64,000 nucleotides of DNA from Saprospiraceae bacterium (lineage in GTDB: Bacteria; Bacteroidota; Bacteroidia; Chitinophagales; Saprospiraceae): contig JAHCHX010000002.1 of NCBI GenBank assembly GCA_026129545.1, positions 310,001 through 374,000 of the forward strand. Direction: 5' to 3'. Below the pieces are notes generated by a model. The model did no database searches. It worked only from the letters and a program-made list of their open reading frames with translations, and had not been told where the DNA came from. Positions 40,854 to 49,641 of this stretch are shown here, in pieces; the first letter of the stretch is position 1, and every line of letters starts with the position of its first letter. The position numbers and the translations under genes are program-made.

Positions 40854-41369
40854 ATGGGCGCTGACTACCGAGAACCGATTTTTATCAAACCCGAACCTCG
40901 ACGAAAGCCGGTGTTCGTATGGTTGCTGGCTGCGACGGCGGTCATGGTTGCCGCACTCACTTTCGACGAGGTCGTAGAGTGGAAGGACGGCGAACCACGT
41001 TTGGCGAAGAAGCGGGAAAGGCAAATGCAAAAGGAGTTGAAGGAATTGCAAGAAGCAGAGCAGTATGCGTTGATTGCAAAGCAGCCCAAATTTTACCCTT
41101 GTCTCAAATGCCCCGCTCCGACAATTTTTCTCAACGCTGGTGAAGTGTGGAAATACGGTGTGACACGAAAAGGACAAGACGGCAGGTACCATAAAGATTT
41201 TCTCATTCAAAACGACTTGGACTATCTGCCTCAATTTCGCGGCAGTTTGCAAGAATGTTTGGAAGAAGAAAAGCGGAAAATTTTTCAATACCCTCTGCTG
41301 CCGGAGAACCTCGTCCGCCCGCCCCCTCAACGGCTGGCAAAACCTCCGGGAAATTTGCGGACCGATTAA
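40854..41369 (+). CDS. Membrane-anchored GIY-YIG (URI)-like protein
   Basis: 171 residues. One TM helix (KPVFVWLLAATAVMVAALTF, about 18-37) is followed by a charged coiled-coil-like linker (AKKRERQMQKELKELQEAEQ). The rest shows AGEVWKYGVTRKGQDGRY (YGV strand plus Arg-Tyr), SLQECLEEEKRKIFQYPLLP and a terminal NLVRPPPQRLAKPPGN. This looks like another URI-like nuclease or binding domain, with the final PPGN tail known from hypothetical proteins of the phylum. Its role is unknown. It lies in the block between the two pgk 3' ends. Confidence 0.55.
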   Translation: MGADYREPIFIKPEPRRKPVFVWLLAATAVMVAALTFDEVVEWKDGEPRLAKKRERQMQKELKELQEAEQYALIAKQPKFYPCLKCPAPTIFLNAGEVWKYGVTRKGQDGRYHKDFLIQNDLDYLPQFRGSLQECLEEEKRKIFQYPLLPENLVRPPPQRLAKPPGNLRTD

Positions 41370-41401
41370 AAACAGATTACTTTAGCGTCAAAATCGCTTT
41401 T

Positions 41402-41695
41402 ATGCTAAAAACGGCCAGAATCGTAGAGCAAGACATCGCGCCCAAATTGGACGATGAATATGTCAGGCAGCTTCTCAAAGATGTAGATGGAAACGTCGGC
41501 ATCATTTTCGCCTGCACCAAAGGCGACTGGCGCAGAAACTACAGTTGGAAAAAAGATGGCTGGCGCTATTACCGCATCGTCCTCCCTTACGAAAAAGTCG
41601 CCGCCATGGATGCCGCTGAGGTGCGGGAATGGATGCTCCAACTCGCCAAAGAGCGTCTCGGATTGACCAAAAAGCCTGCTTTGGTATCGGCATAA
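41402..41695 (+). CDS. Hypothetical protein, 97 residues
   Basis: MLKTARIVEQDIAPKLDDEY, then VDGNVGIIFACTKGDWRRNY and GWRYYRIVLPYEKVAAMDAA suggest a small alpha/beta protein with many aromatic residues. I do not recognise the family. It starts 32 bp after the GIY-YIG-like gene on the same strand, so both probably form one operon inside the block flanked by pgk 3' ends. A partner or inhibitor role is possible but unsupported. Confidence 0.6.
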   Translation: MLKTARIVEQDIAPKLDDEYVRQLLKDVDGNVGIIFACTKGDWRRNYSWKKDGWRYYRIVLPYEKVAAMDAAEVREWMLQLAKERLGLTKKPALVSA

Positions 41696-41740
41696 AATCA
41701 AAAAGCAGCGTCAACCGGGTGTCTCAAGCAGTTGAATATC

Positions 41741-41866
41741 GCGGCAGCGGTGGTAAATCAACTCAAACTCGCCAAAAAAGTGAGTTTCGTCAGCACCGGC
41801 GGCGGCGCCATGCTGGAGTTTTTGGAAGGCAAGGAGCTGCCGGGAATAAAGGCGATTGCGGAGTAA
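41741..41866 (+). pseudogene. Displaced 3' end of pgk
   Basis: The 42 codons read AAAVVNQLKLAKKVSFVSTG, then GGAMLEFLEGKELPGIKAIA-E and a TAA, the same as the last part of Pgk. Over about 100 bp it differs from pgk by three synonymous bases (Thr, Gly, Leu codons) and in the last codon plus stop. There is no homology upstream of it. It was under coding selection before being cut off, as expected for the original gene end displaced by an insertion. Confidence 0.85.
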
Positions 41867-41917
41867 TTAAGGGTCATTAGGGGTCATTAAGGGCAACTGA
41901 AGTCATTAGGGGCATTT
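41863..41917 (+). repeat. Short-unit array remnant behind the pgk fragment
   Basis: GTAATTAAGG, GTCATTAGGG and GTCATTAAGGG units begin at the stop codon of the fragment. A similar single unit (GGTCATTAGGGGCC) follows the real pgk stop at 40818-40831. Confidence 0.6.
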
Positions 41918-41924
41918 TTGAAAA

Positions 41925-41965
41925 AAACGGCGAAGCCATGCGTGGGCTTCGCCGTTTTATTGTTT
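41925..41965 (+). terminator. Rho-independent terminator, probably the original one of pgk
   Basis: AACGGCGAAGCC pairs with GGCTTCGCCGTT across a 7-nt loop and is followed by TTATTGTTTT. It lies behind the displaced pgk end, while none follows the intact gene. Confidence 0.85.
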
Positions 41966-42058
41966 TGGACATCGGGTGCAGCCCCTCAAGAAGAGACGCA
42001 TTCTTTCCCCCCTCTTTCATAGGGGAACCGAGATAGGAAAATAATCATGCCTGCCCTG

Positions 42059-42066
42059 TATTTTTG
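42059..42066 (+). promoter_or_regulatory. -7 box of recQ
   Basis: TATTTTTG overlaps a possible TTG start at 42064, which argues that translation starts later, at GTG 42085. Confidence 0.5.
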
Positions 42067-42084
42067 CCGAAAACAGTTCGCCGC

Positions 42085-43992
42085 GTGCATCAGGAGCCGC
42101 TTTCCATCCTTCAACAATACTGGGGCTACCCGGCCTTCCGCCCATTGCAGGAAGACATTATCCGCTCGGCTTTGGCCGGGCGCGACACGCTGGCGCTGCT
42201 GCCCACAGGTGGTGGAAAATCAATTTGTTATCAAGTGCCAGCCCTGTGCAAAGAGGGGATTTGCCTCGTCGTGTCGCCGCTCATCGCCTTGATGAAAGAC
42301 CAAGTACACAACCTTCAGAAACGGGGGGTGCCTTCGGCGGCGATTTTTTCGGGCATGAGCAGCCGCGAGATTGATATTATTTTTGAAAATGCGTGCAACG
42401 GCGCGTACAAACTCCTATACCTCAGCCCCGAACGACTAAAAACCGACCTCGCCCTCGCCCGTATCCAGCGCATGAACGTCAACCTGCTGGCAGTAGACGA
42501 GGCGCACTGCATCAGCCAATGGGGCTATGACTTTCGCCCGCCGTACTTGCAGATTGCCGATTTGCGGCCTTTGTTGCCCAATGTACCTGTGCTCGCGCTC
42601 ACCGCGACAGCGACTTCCGAAGTATTGGAGGAAATTCAGGAAAAATTAGCCTTTCGGGAAAAGGATGTTTTTAGGCAAAGCTTCGTCCGCTCCAATTTGT
42701 CTTACTCCGTGTTGTACGAAAGCAAAAAGCGGGAAAAACTGCTCGACATCCTGCGCAATGTGCCGGGCACCGGCATCGTGTATGTGCGAAGCCGAGGCGA
42801 GACAAAGGAAATCGCCAAAATGCTGACGGACAATGGCTTCAGCGCCGACTTTTATCACGCGGGCCTGACTTCGGAAGAACGCAACGCCCGCCAAGAGGCT
42901 TGGATAGCGGGCAAGACGCGCATCATCGTCTGCACCAATGCCTTCGGCATGGGCATTGACAAGCCCGATGTGCGAGTGGTCGTTCATTTGAGCCTGCCCG
43001 ACAGTCTGGAAGCCTACTTTCAAGAGGCAGGGCGCGGCGGGCGCGACGGCTTGAAATCGTATGCGGTCTTGCTCTACGACTATAATGATGCCGATGGCTT
43101 GCGCCATCATTTGCAAGCCGCTTTTCCGCCGATGGAGGAGGTGCGCCGGGTGTATCAGGCATTGGGCAGTTACACGCAGTTGGCGATTGGGGCCGGCATG
43201 GGCGAGGCCTTTGATTTCGATTTGCAGATTTTTTGCGCGGCTTATCAACTCGACCAAGCCCCCACTCATGCCGCGTTGCGCCTCATCGAACAAGAGGGCT
43301 GGATTGCGCTGAGCGACGCGACGGGCACTCCCGCCCGCGTGTTGGTGACGGCCTCGCGCGAAGCGATTTACGATTATCAGTTGCGAAGCAAACACGGCGA
43401 CTCGGTCATCAAAGTGCTGCTTCGCGCCTATCCCGGCATCAATACGCAGTTCACCGACATCAGCGAGACCTTCATGTCCAAGTATGCCAAAGTGCCGCCC
43501 GACACCGTTCGACAGGTGCTGCAAAAAGCCCACCAAGAGAATTATCTGATTTATGAGCCGCGCAAAGACAAGCCCCAACTCATCTTTACCCGCGAGCGCG
43601 TGGCTGCGGAAAATCTAACAATTGACCTCGCCAAATTCAACTTTCGGAAACAACGCGCCGAGGAACGGGTGGAGCAGGCCATCCGCTACGCCGAGACGCG
43701 CCGATGCCGCAGCCAACAGTTGCTCGCCTATTTTGCCGAAAAGAACAGCAAACCCTGCGGCATTTGCGATGTGTGCACAGGCAGAAACAAAAGTGAGGTC
43801 AGCGAAAACATATTTGAGGCCTACGAACGAAAAATTCGGCATGTGCTCACTCACGAACCGCTCCCCTTTGAGGAAATCCTCCAAGCGTTCGCCATGAAGC
43901 GCCACGCGGCCGTGGCGCAAGTGGTGGACTACTTAATTGACGAAGGGCGATTGGTGCGGGACGAGGAAGGGCGGTTGGTGTGGGCAAAGTGA
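42085..43992 (+). CDS. recQ: ATP-dependent DNA helicase RecQ
   Basis: 635 residues from GTG 42085 (HQEPLSILQQYWGYPAFRPL), which is the usual RecQ beginning. Walker A is LLPTGGGKSICYQ, the DEAH box is LLAVDEAHCISQWGYDFRP, motif III is LALTATATSEV and motif VI is QEAGRGGRDG. The RQC zinc site uses CRSQQLLAYFAEKNSKPCGI and CDVC. It ends with a winged-helix-like segment (EPLPFEEILQAFAMKRHAAV) and has no room for an HRDC domain. RecQ unwinds DNA during recombinational repair. It converges with ribB, 6 bp apart. Confidence 0.95.
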   Translation: MHQEPLSILQQYWGYPAFRPLQEDIIRSALAGRDTLALLPTGGGKSICYQVPALCKEGICLVVSPLIALMKDQVHNLQKRGVPSAAIFSGMSSREIDIIFENACNGAYKLLYLSPERLKTDLALARIQRMNVNLLAVDEAHCISQWGYDFRPPYLQIADLRPLLPNVPVLALTATATSEVLEEIQEKLAFREKDVFRQSFVRSNLSYSVLYESKKREKLLDILRNVPGTGIVYVRSRGETKEIAKMLTDNGFSADFYHAGLTSEERNARQEAWIAGKTRIIVCTNAFGMGIDKPDVRVVVHLSLPDSLEAYFQEAGRGGRDGLKSYAVLLYDYNDADGLRHHLQAAFPPMEEVRRVYQALGSYTQLAIGAGMGEAFDFDLQIFCAAYQLDQAPTHAALRLIEQEGWIALSDATGTPARVLVTASREAIYDYQLRSKHGDSVIKVLLRAYPGINTQFTDISETFMSKYAKVPPDTVRQVLQKAHQENYLIYEPRKDKPQLIFTRERVAAENLTIDLAKFNFRKQRAEERVEQAIRYAETRRCRSQQLLAYFAEKNSKPCGICDVCTGRNKSEVSENIFEAYERKIRHVLTHEPLPFEEILQAFAMKRHAAVAQVVDYLIDEGRLVRDEEGRLVWAK

Positions 43993-43998
43993 CGGCTC

Positions 43999-45129
43999 CT
44001 ACAACTGTATATTTTCCACAATTTCCAACCCATATCCGATGAATCCGGTGCGGGGGCGGGGGTGATTGGTCAGCAGGCGAATTTTGGACACGTTCAAGTC
44101 GCGTAGGATTTGAGCGCCCACCCCGAAATCCTTTTTGCCCATGCTCGTGTGAAGCTCGAATTTCTCCGGCTCGCCATCGTCCATCAGTTGCTTGTAAACC
44201 CGAAGCCGCGCCAACAAATCAGCCTTGTCTGCCTGCCTCAAATAGACAAAAGCCCCCTTGCCCTCTTTTTCGATTATTCGCAGCGCATGCTGAATCTGAG
44301 CGCCGTAGTCGGCCAATAGATTGCCAAGAATGCCCCCCGTCTCCGACCATGAATGGACACGCACCAGCACTGGCTCATCCGCCGCCCACTCGCCTTTTTG
44401 CAACACCAAATGCGTGTCGCCGCTCGACACGTCCGTGAAAACCACCGCGTCGAAGTCCCCGTAAATCGTCTTCATGCGGGTCTCGAACTCGCGCCGCACC
44501 AAACGCTCCGTGCGCATCCGATAAGCCACGAGGTCGTCAATGGAGATGATTTTGAGGTTGTGCTGCTTTGCCACGTCCATCAACTGGGGCAAACGCGCCA
44601 TGGAGCCGTCGGGGTTCAGTATTTCCACCAACACTCCTGCCGGGTACAGCCCAGCCAGCCGTGCCAAATCCACAGCGGCCTCCGTGTGCCCTGTGCGGCG
44701 CAACACGCCCCCCGACTTGGCTCGCAGAGGGAAAATATGGCCGGGGCGGGCAAAATCGCTGGGCTTGGCGATAGGGTTGGTGAGCCAACGGATGCCCGTG
44801 GCGCGGTCGTAGGCGCTGATGCCGGTGGAGCAACCATGCCCAATCAGGTCAATGGACACCGTAAAAGCCGTCTCATGCAGGGCCGTGTTGGCGTTCACCA
44901 TGAGGTCGAGGCCAAGCTCGTCGGCTCGTTTTTCTTCGATGGGTGTGCATATGAGGCCGCGCCCGTGCGTGGCCATGAAGTTGATAAGGTCGGGAGTCAC
45001 CGTTTCGGCGGCGCAGATAAAGTCGCCCTCGTTTTCGCGGTCTTCGTCGTCCACCACGATGATGACTTTTCCCGCCCGGATGTCGGCGATGGCTTCTTCG
45101 ATGGTGCTAAGTTGGAAAGTGCTGTTCAT
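43999..45129 (-). CDS. ribB: 3,4-dihydroxy-2-butanone 4-phosphate synthase with degenerate GTP cyclohydrolase II domain
   Basis: 376 residues from ATG 45129 (MNSTFQLSTIEEAIADIRAG). The N-terminal DHBP synthase domain (about 1-205) is intact: VDDEDRENEGDFICAAE, FMATHGRGLICTP, FTVSIDLIGHGCSTGISAYD and LRRTGHTEAAVDLARLAG. The C-terminal half has the GCH II fold, but the zinc-binding Cys residues (normally CxGD...RCDC) are absent: the region reads VRVHSWSETGGILGNLLADYGAQ. So the protein should make only the four-carbon unit of riboflavin. A promoter box lies 64 bp upstream. Confidence 0.92.
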   Translation of the reverse strand: MNSTFQLSTIEEAIADIRAGKVIIVVDDEDRENEGDFICAAETVTPDLINFMATHGRGLICTPIEEKRADELGLDLMVNANTALHETAFTVSIDLIGHGCSTGISAYDRATGIRWLTNPIAKPSDFARPGHIFPLRAKSGGVLRRTGHTEAAVDLARLAGLYPAGVLVEILNPDGSMARLPQLMDVAKQHNLKIISIDDLVAYRMRTERLVRREFETRMKTIYGDFDAVVFTDVSSGDTHLVLQKGEWAADEPVLVRVHSWSETGGILGNLLADYGAQIQHALRIIEKEGKGAFVYLRQADKADLLARLRVYKQLMDDGEPEKFELHTSMGKKDFGVGAQILRDLNVSKIRLLTNHPRPRTGFIGYGLEIVENIQL

Positions 45130-45192
45130 AGCTGCAAAGGAGAGAAAACGTGGGTTTCGGAGTCGTTTCCTGTTGCGACACATTTTCGGCGA

Positions 45193-45200
45193 CAAAGATA
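45193..45200 (-). promoter_or_regulatory. -7 box of ribB
   Basis: The minus strand reads TATCTTTG, 63 bp before the ATG. It excludes the longer open frame extending to 45843. Confidence 0.6.
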
Positions 45201-45323
45201 ATTCTGTTGGGCGGGTAAATGTTGCGCGGATGAAAAATTTGATTTGGCGTTTTTTGATGTTTGTTGAAAATTTGAAAAGCCGCTCCGCTTTCTTTTTTTT
45301 CAAAAATACATACCTCCCCACCC

Positions 45324-45331
45324 TACCTTTG
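45324..45331 (+). promoter_or_regulatory. -7 box of kbl
   Basis: TACCTTTG lies 47 bp before the kbl ATG; with the ribB box it forms a divergent promoter pair. Confidence 0.6.
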
Positions 45332-45378
45332 CTCGCCAATTTGAATTTTTTATTTGAAAAAAACAACCGATAGCAACC

Positions 45379-46575
45379 ATGTTCACCACCGTCGAACCTG
45401 CCCTCGAGCGCGAAATACAAAGCATCCGCGAAGCAGGGCTTTACAAGGAAGAACGCATCATCACATCGCCGCAGGGCCCGGTCATTGACACCACCGCACA
45501 GCATCACGTCTTGAATTTTTGTGCGAACAACTACCTGGGCCTGAGCAGTCATCCAGCGGTTATCGAAGCAGCCATCGAAGCCATACGCACACATGGCTAT
45601 GGGCTTTCCTCCGTCCGTTTCATTTGCGGCACACAGGACATTCACAAAGAGTTGGAGAAACGGCTTGCCGATTTTCTCGGCATGGAAGACACCATCCTCT
45701 ACGCCGCTGCTTTCGATGCCAACGGCGGCCTCTTCGAGCCGCTCTTGGGCGAGGAGGATGCGGTCATCAGCGACGAGCTCAACCACGCTTCCATCATTGA
45801 TGGCATCCGGTTGTGCAAGGCCAAGCGTTTTCGCTACAAGCACAACGACATGAACGCTTTGGAGGATTGCCTGAAAGAAGCCAAGGCTGCCAACGCCCGC
45901 CGCATACTCATCTTCACCGATGGCGCTTTTTCAATGGACGGCACCATCGCGCAATTGGACAAAATTTGCGACTTGGCGGAGCGATACGACGCGATGGTGG
46001 GCATAGACGAGTGCCACGCGACGGGCTTTTTGGGCAAAACCGGGCGCGGCACCCACGAATACCGCAACGTGATGAGCCGCATTGACATCATCACTGGCAC
46101 ACTGGGCAAGGCACTCGGCGGCGCGAGCGGCGGCTTCACCTCGGCCAAAAAGGAAATTGTGGAAATCCTGCGCCAGCGCTCTCGGCCCTACCTGTTTTCC
46201 AACACCGTTGCGCCATCCATCGTTGGAGGCAGCATCAAGGTGATGGAATTGCTCAGCGGCTCCACGGCGCTGCGCGACAAGTTGGAGGCCAACACGAAGT
46301 GGTTCCGTAACGCAATGACCGCCGCGGGGTTCGATATTGTGCCGGGCGAGCACCCCATCACACCTGTGATGCTCTATGAGGCGCCGTTGGCGCAACAATT
46401 TGCCAAAAAACTGCTAGACGAAGGCATCTACGTCATAGGCTTTTTCTACCCGGTGGTGCCGCAAGGCAAGGCCCGTATCCGGGTGCAACTATCCGCCGCG
46501 CACGAGCCGGAGCATTTGGAAAAGGCCGTGGCCGCATTCGCCAAGGTAGGCAAGTCGTTGGGGGTTCTGAAATAG
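45379..46575 (+). CDS. kbl: Glycine C-acetyltransferase (2-amino-3-ketobutyrate CoA ligase)
   Basis: 398 residues, the normal length for this alpha-oxoamine synthase. Signature parts are NFCANNYLGLSSHPAVIEAA, the glycine-rich GYGLSSVRFICGTQDIHKEL, VGIDECHATGFLGKTGRGTH and the PLP lysine Lys244 in IITGTLGKALGGASGG. The enzyme cleaves 2-amino-3-ketobutyrate with CoA to glycine and acetyl-CoA in threonine breakdown. Threonine dehydrogenase is not adjacent. 7-keto-8-aminopelargonate synthase is the nearest alternative, but this sequence fits Kbl better. A terminator follows. Confidence 0.93.
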   Translation: MFTTVEPALEREIQSIREAGLYKEERIITSPQGPVIDTTAQHHVLNFCANNYLGLSSHPAVIEAAIEAIRTHGYGLSSVRFICGTQDIHKELEKRLADFLGMEDTILYAAAFDANGGLFEPLLGEEDAVISDELNHASIIDGIRLCKAKRFRYKHNDMNALEDCLKEAKAANARRILIFTDGAFSMDGTIAQLDKICDLAERYDAMVGIDECHATGFLGKTGRGTHEYRNVMSRIDIITGTLGKALGGASGGFTSAKKEIVEILRQRSRPYLFSNTVAPSIVGGSIKVMELLSGSTALRDKLEANTKWFRNAMTAAGFDIVPGEHPITPVMLYEAPLAQQFAKKLLDEGIYVIGFFYPVVPQGKARIRVQLSAAHEPEHLEKAVAAFAKVGKSLGVLK

Positions 46576-46617
46576 TCGTTTGGCCGTATTTGGGAGCGAA
46601 ACGGCTATTTTTGAAAT

Positions 46618-46666
46618 AAAAAAACCGGCGCGATGCAACTTGGCATTCGCTCCGGTTTTCTTTTTT
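46618..46666 (+). terminator. Rho-independent terminator after kbl
   Basis: AAAACCGG...CGATGC pairs with GCATTCG...CCGGTTTT and is followed by CTTTTTT. Confidence 0.8.
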
Positions 46667-46833
46667 AGCGTTTAATGCGGACTAAGGGTTGAAATAGGGG
46701 CGTGTCATTCAGGCGGTGATTTCAAATTACCGCCTGAATAAGAGATTGAATATCAAACGCCAAAAGTTTTCAACTCTTAATTCGTACATTTCGCGCAAAG
46801 CAAACATCAAAAAACTACCAACCATTGACGGCT

Positions 46834-47556
46834 ATGAACGACCCATTGCGTTGCATCATCGTGGAGGACGAACCTCTGGCTTCCGAAATCCTTTCCGAAT
46901 ATATCGCTCAGACACCTTTTCTGCGGCTCACACACGTCTGCGACGATGCCATCGAAGCACTCGAAGTGGTGCGCGCGCATCCGGTGGATGTGGTGTTCCT
47001 CGACATCAACCTGCCCAAGCTCAGCGGTTTGGATTTTTTGAAAACGCTGCTTCACCCGCCGAAAGTCATCATCACGTCTGCCTACCATGAATTTGCGGTG
47101 CAGGGCTTCGATTTGCAAGTGGCGGACTATCTGCTGAAGCCCATAGAGTTTTCTCGATTCACCAAGGCGGCCAATAAACTGCTGCTCCCCCACCGCGCCC
47201 CTGCCGATGTGCAGGCGCACTCCAAGCCCGCACATTCCGTGCGACCTTACTATTTTTTCACCGTGAGCAAGCGCGCGGTAAAAATCTACTTGGACGAAAT
47301 CCTGTTCATCGAAAGTTTGAAGGATTCGGTGAGCATCGTGACCAAAGCACGGGCTTACAACACGCATTATCAACTCGGAGAGCTGGAAGAGCTGATGCGC
47401 CCCCACCATTTCCTGCGCATCCATCGGTCGTTTTTGGTGGCGGTTGACAAAATCGAATCCTTTTCCGCCGCAGAGGTCGAAATCGCCGGGCGTGTGCTGC
47501 CGATTGGGCGGAGTCACAAGGAATATGTGATGGGGAGATTGGGAAGGGCCGGGTAG
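46834..47556 (+). CDS. LytTR-family response regulator
   Basis: 240 residues from ATG 46834. The receiver domain (about 1-120) has the acidic pair in CIIVEDEPLASEILSEYI, the phospho-acceptor Asp in VVFLDINLPKLSGLDFL, the Thr/Ser position in VIITSAYHEFAV and Lys in DYLLKPIEFSRF. The LytTR DNA-binding domain follows: FTVSKRAVKIYLDEILFIES, YQLGELEELMRPHHFLRIHR and LPIGRSHKEYVM. It should regulate transcription when phosphorylated, but no histidine kinase gene lies next to it, so it is an orphan here. Confidence 0.92.
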   Translation: MNDPLRCIIVEDEPLASEILSEYIAQTPFLRLTHVCDDAIEALEVVRAHPVDVVFLDINLPKLSGLDFLKTLLHPPKVIITSAYHEFAVQGFDLQVADYLLKPIEFSRFTKAANKLLLPHRAPADVQAHSKPAHSVRPYYFFTVSKRAVKIYLDEILFIESLKDSVSIVTKARAYNTHYQLGELEELMRPHHFLRIHRSFLVAVDKIESFSAAEVEIAGRVLPIGRSHKEYVMGRLGRAG

Positions 47557-47604
47557 TTTGTCACTATGCCTTATTCTCAAAATAGTTTGCCCTGGGGGGT
47601 GTGC

Positions 47605-49461
47605 CTAATCCTCGATTTCGTACGCCCATTGTTGTTCCAATTCATCGTAAAACGCCTTTAAGACATACCAAGCCCGTTTTTTGTAGCCATTGTTCGATAT
47701 GAGGCCCTTGCGGTTCCAGCCATCCTGAATACCCGGAAGGTTGCGCCGAGGTGCCCTGAAATCGGCTAAAATCCAAGGTGTCACGCCGCGCCATGAGGGT
47801 ATTTTTTTGAGCATCTCGATTTGCTCGCGATAAAGCCATTCTTGATAGTCTTCTGTCCAGATGGTCAGGCTATCGCCTCGGTGATTGAACAGCGCATCTG
47901 CGCCAAACTCGCTGACCAAAAATGGTTTGTCGTGTTCCGCGAGGTTCCACGTCACGACGCGGCAATGGTCGGGTGTGGAGCCATACCAGCCGAGGTACTC
48001 ATTGGTGCTTACCACATCGGAGGTGGCCGCGAATGGGTCGGTGATGCGGATGTGGTTGGTTGCTTTGTCCTCGGTGCGGTCCAAGGCGGCGCTCAGTAGG
48101 CGCGTATTGTCAATCTGGCGCACCGCAGCCGCCATGTTGTTCAGAAATACGAGACGTTGGGGGTCTTCGCGGGGTGTTTCATTGGCAACTGACCACACGA
48201 TGACCGACGCGCGGTTTTTATCCCTTTCCACCATGGCGCGTATTTGGCTTTCAGCTTGCGCGTAGGTAGCGGAGTTTTCGTAGTTGATGCCCCAATATAC
48301 TGGCACCTCGTCCCACACAAGCAGCCCTATTTCATCAGCTAGGCGCACGGTATGTTCGTTGTGTGGGTAATGCGCCAAGCGCACGAAGTTGCAGTTGAGT
48401 TCTTTGGCCCAGCCGAGGAGCAGTTGAGCATCTTCGCGGGAGAAGGCGCGAGCCATGCGGGTCGGCACTTCCTCGTGCATACAAATGCCACGCAGAAAAA
48501 TTGGCTTTCCGTTCAAAATCAGGTCTTTTCCTTTGGTTTCGATGGTACGGAAGCCGATGCGGTCGCTTGTCTGGTCGGTTTCTGCCTTGAAAACAACTTC
48601 ATACAATTGGGGGCGTTCAGGATACCATCGTTTGCTTGCCGAAATATCCAAATCGAGTGAGGCGCGGCCTTTGGCATCGGTGGCGACGGTTTGGCTGACG
48701 GATAGCGCAGGGATGGAAACGGTTATTTTTTGGGACAGTTGGGGGCCATCGAGTTGTACCCAGCCAGTGGCACGCCCGCGTTTTGCCTTGTCCGCTTGCA
48801 AAAAGAAATTCGAGATAAATGTCTGGGGCACTTCGAGCAAGGACACATCGCGAGTGATGCCGCCGTAGTTCCACCAATCAGTAGTCATGCCCGGCACACG
48901 GTCGCGCTCGCGGCGGTTGTCCACGCGCACGACGAGAAAGTTGTCGCCTGCTTGCACCAGCTGGGTCACGTCAAAATGGAAGGGGTCGTAGCCGCCTTCG
49001 TGCATCCCGGCCTTTTTGCCGTTGAGATAGACATCGGCGCGATAGTTTGCGGCACCGAAGTGAAGCAAGAGCCTTCGCCCGGCAGGCAGGTTGTATTTGA
49101 AATCGGTTTTGTACCATATCGAACCTTCATAGTAGAGCAGTTCGGGCCGCTGGTGGTTCCAGTCGCCGGGTACATTGAGCGTGGGCGATTGGTCGAAGTC
49201 GTATTCGATGCGGTCCCAGCGATTCACCTGTTTGCGATTAGTGTAATAGGGTGCGGCTGAGGAGGTGGTAGCAGCCTCCTTTTCGTCGTAAGGCGTCCAG
49301 TTGCGATGGTTGCGGAAGCCCGTCTCGTAAGGGTCAACGATGTAGTGCCAATTGCCCGCTAGCAGGGTGGCTGGGCGATTGGTCACATTATGCAAGTGAA
49401 GGTTTTGAGCAACGGCATATTGGCAGAGACAGCCTAAGACAAGACCGGATAAAAAACGCAT
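47605..49461 (-). CDS. Secreted glycoside hydrolase family 2 (beta-glucuronidase-like)
   Basis: 618 residues from ATG 49461 with signal peptide RFLSGLVLGCLCQYAVAQ. The jelly-roll sugar-binding domain (LNVPGDWNHQRPELLYYEGS, LLLHFGAANYRADVYLNGKK) and an immunoglobulin-like domain precede the TIM barrel. In the barrel SVIVWSVANETPRED holds the acid/base Glu and KPFLVSEFGADALF the nucleophile Glu. Size and layout fit beta-glucuronidases rather than the 1000-residue LacZ type. It would release glucuronate outside the cytoplasm. It is divergent from uxaC, which supports a uronate role. Confidence 0.87.
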   Translation of the reverse strand: MRFLSGLVLGCLCQYAVAQNLHLHNVTNRPATLLAGNWHYIVDPYETGFRNHRNWTPYDEKEAATTSSAAPYYTNRKQVNRWDRIEYDFDQSPTLNVPGDWNHQRPELLYYEGSIWYKTDFKYNLPAGRRLLLHFGAANYRADVYLNGKKAGMHEGGYDPFHFDVTQLVQAGDNFLVVRVDNRRERDRVPGMTTDWWNYGGITRDVSLLEVPQTFISNFFLQADKAKRGRATGWVQLDGPQLSQKITVSIPALSVSQTVATDAKGRASLDLDISASKRWYPERPQLYEVVFKAETDQTSDRIGFRTIETKGKDLILNGKPIFLRGICMHEEVPTRMARAFSREDAQLLLGWAKELNCNFVRLAHYPHNEHTVRLADEIGLLVWDEVPVYWGINYENSATYAQAESQIRAMVERDKNRASVIVWSVANETPREDPQRLVFLNNMAAAVRQIDNTRLLSAALDRTEDKATNHIRITDPFAATSDVVSTNEYLGWYGSTPDHCRVVTWNLAEHDKPFLVSEFGADALFNHRGDSLTIWTEDYQEWLYREQIEMLKKIPSWRGVTPWILADFRAPRRNLPGIQDGWNRKGLISNNGYKKRAWYVLKAFYDELEQQWAYEIED

Positions 49462-49641
49462 GGCGCGGTTTGTTTTTTGGAGGAAAGACGGGTAGGCGCT
49501 GTATTTACCCTGAAACACCTTTCAAGTTGGCACATCCTTGTGTTTTTTTGGGAACAGCGACAATTTTAAAACCTTGTGCCCGACAGCATCTAACTTGCGG
49601 ATTTTAAGGGTAAAGTATTTCATTTTCGTCATTCTATCTAA

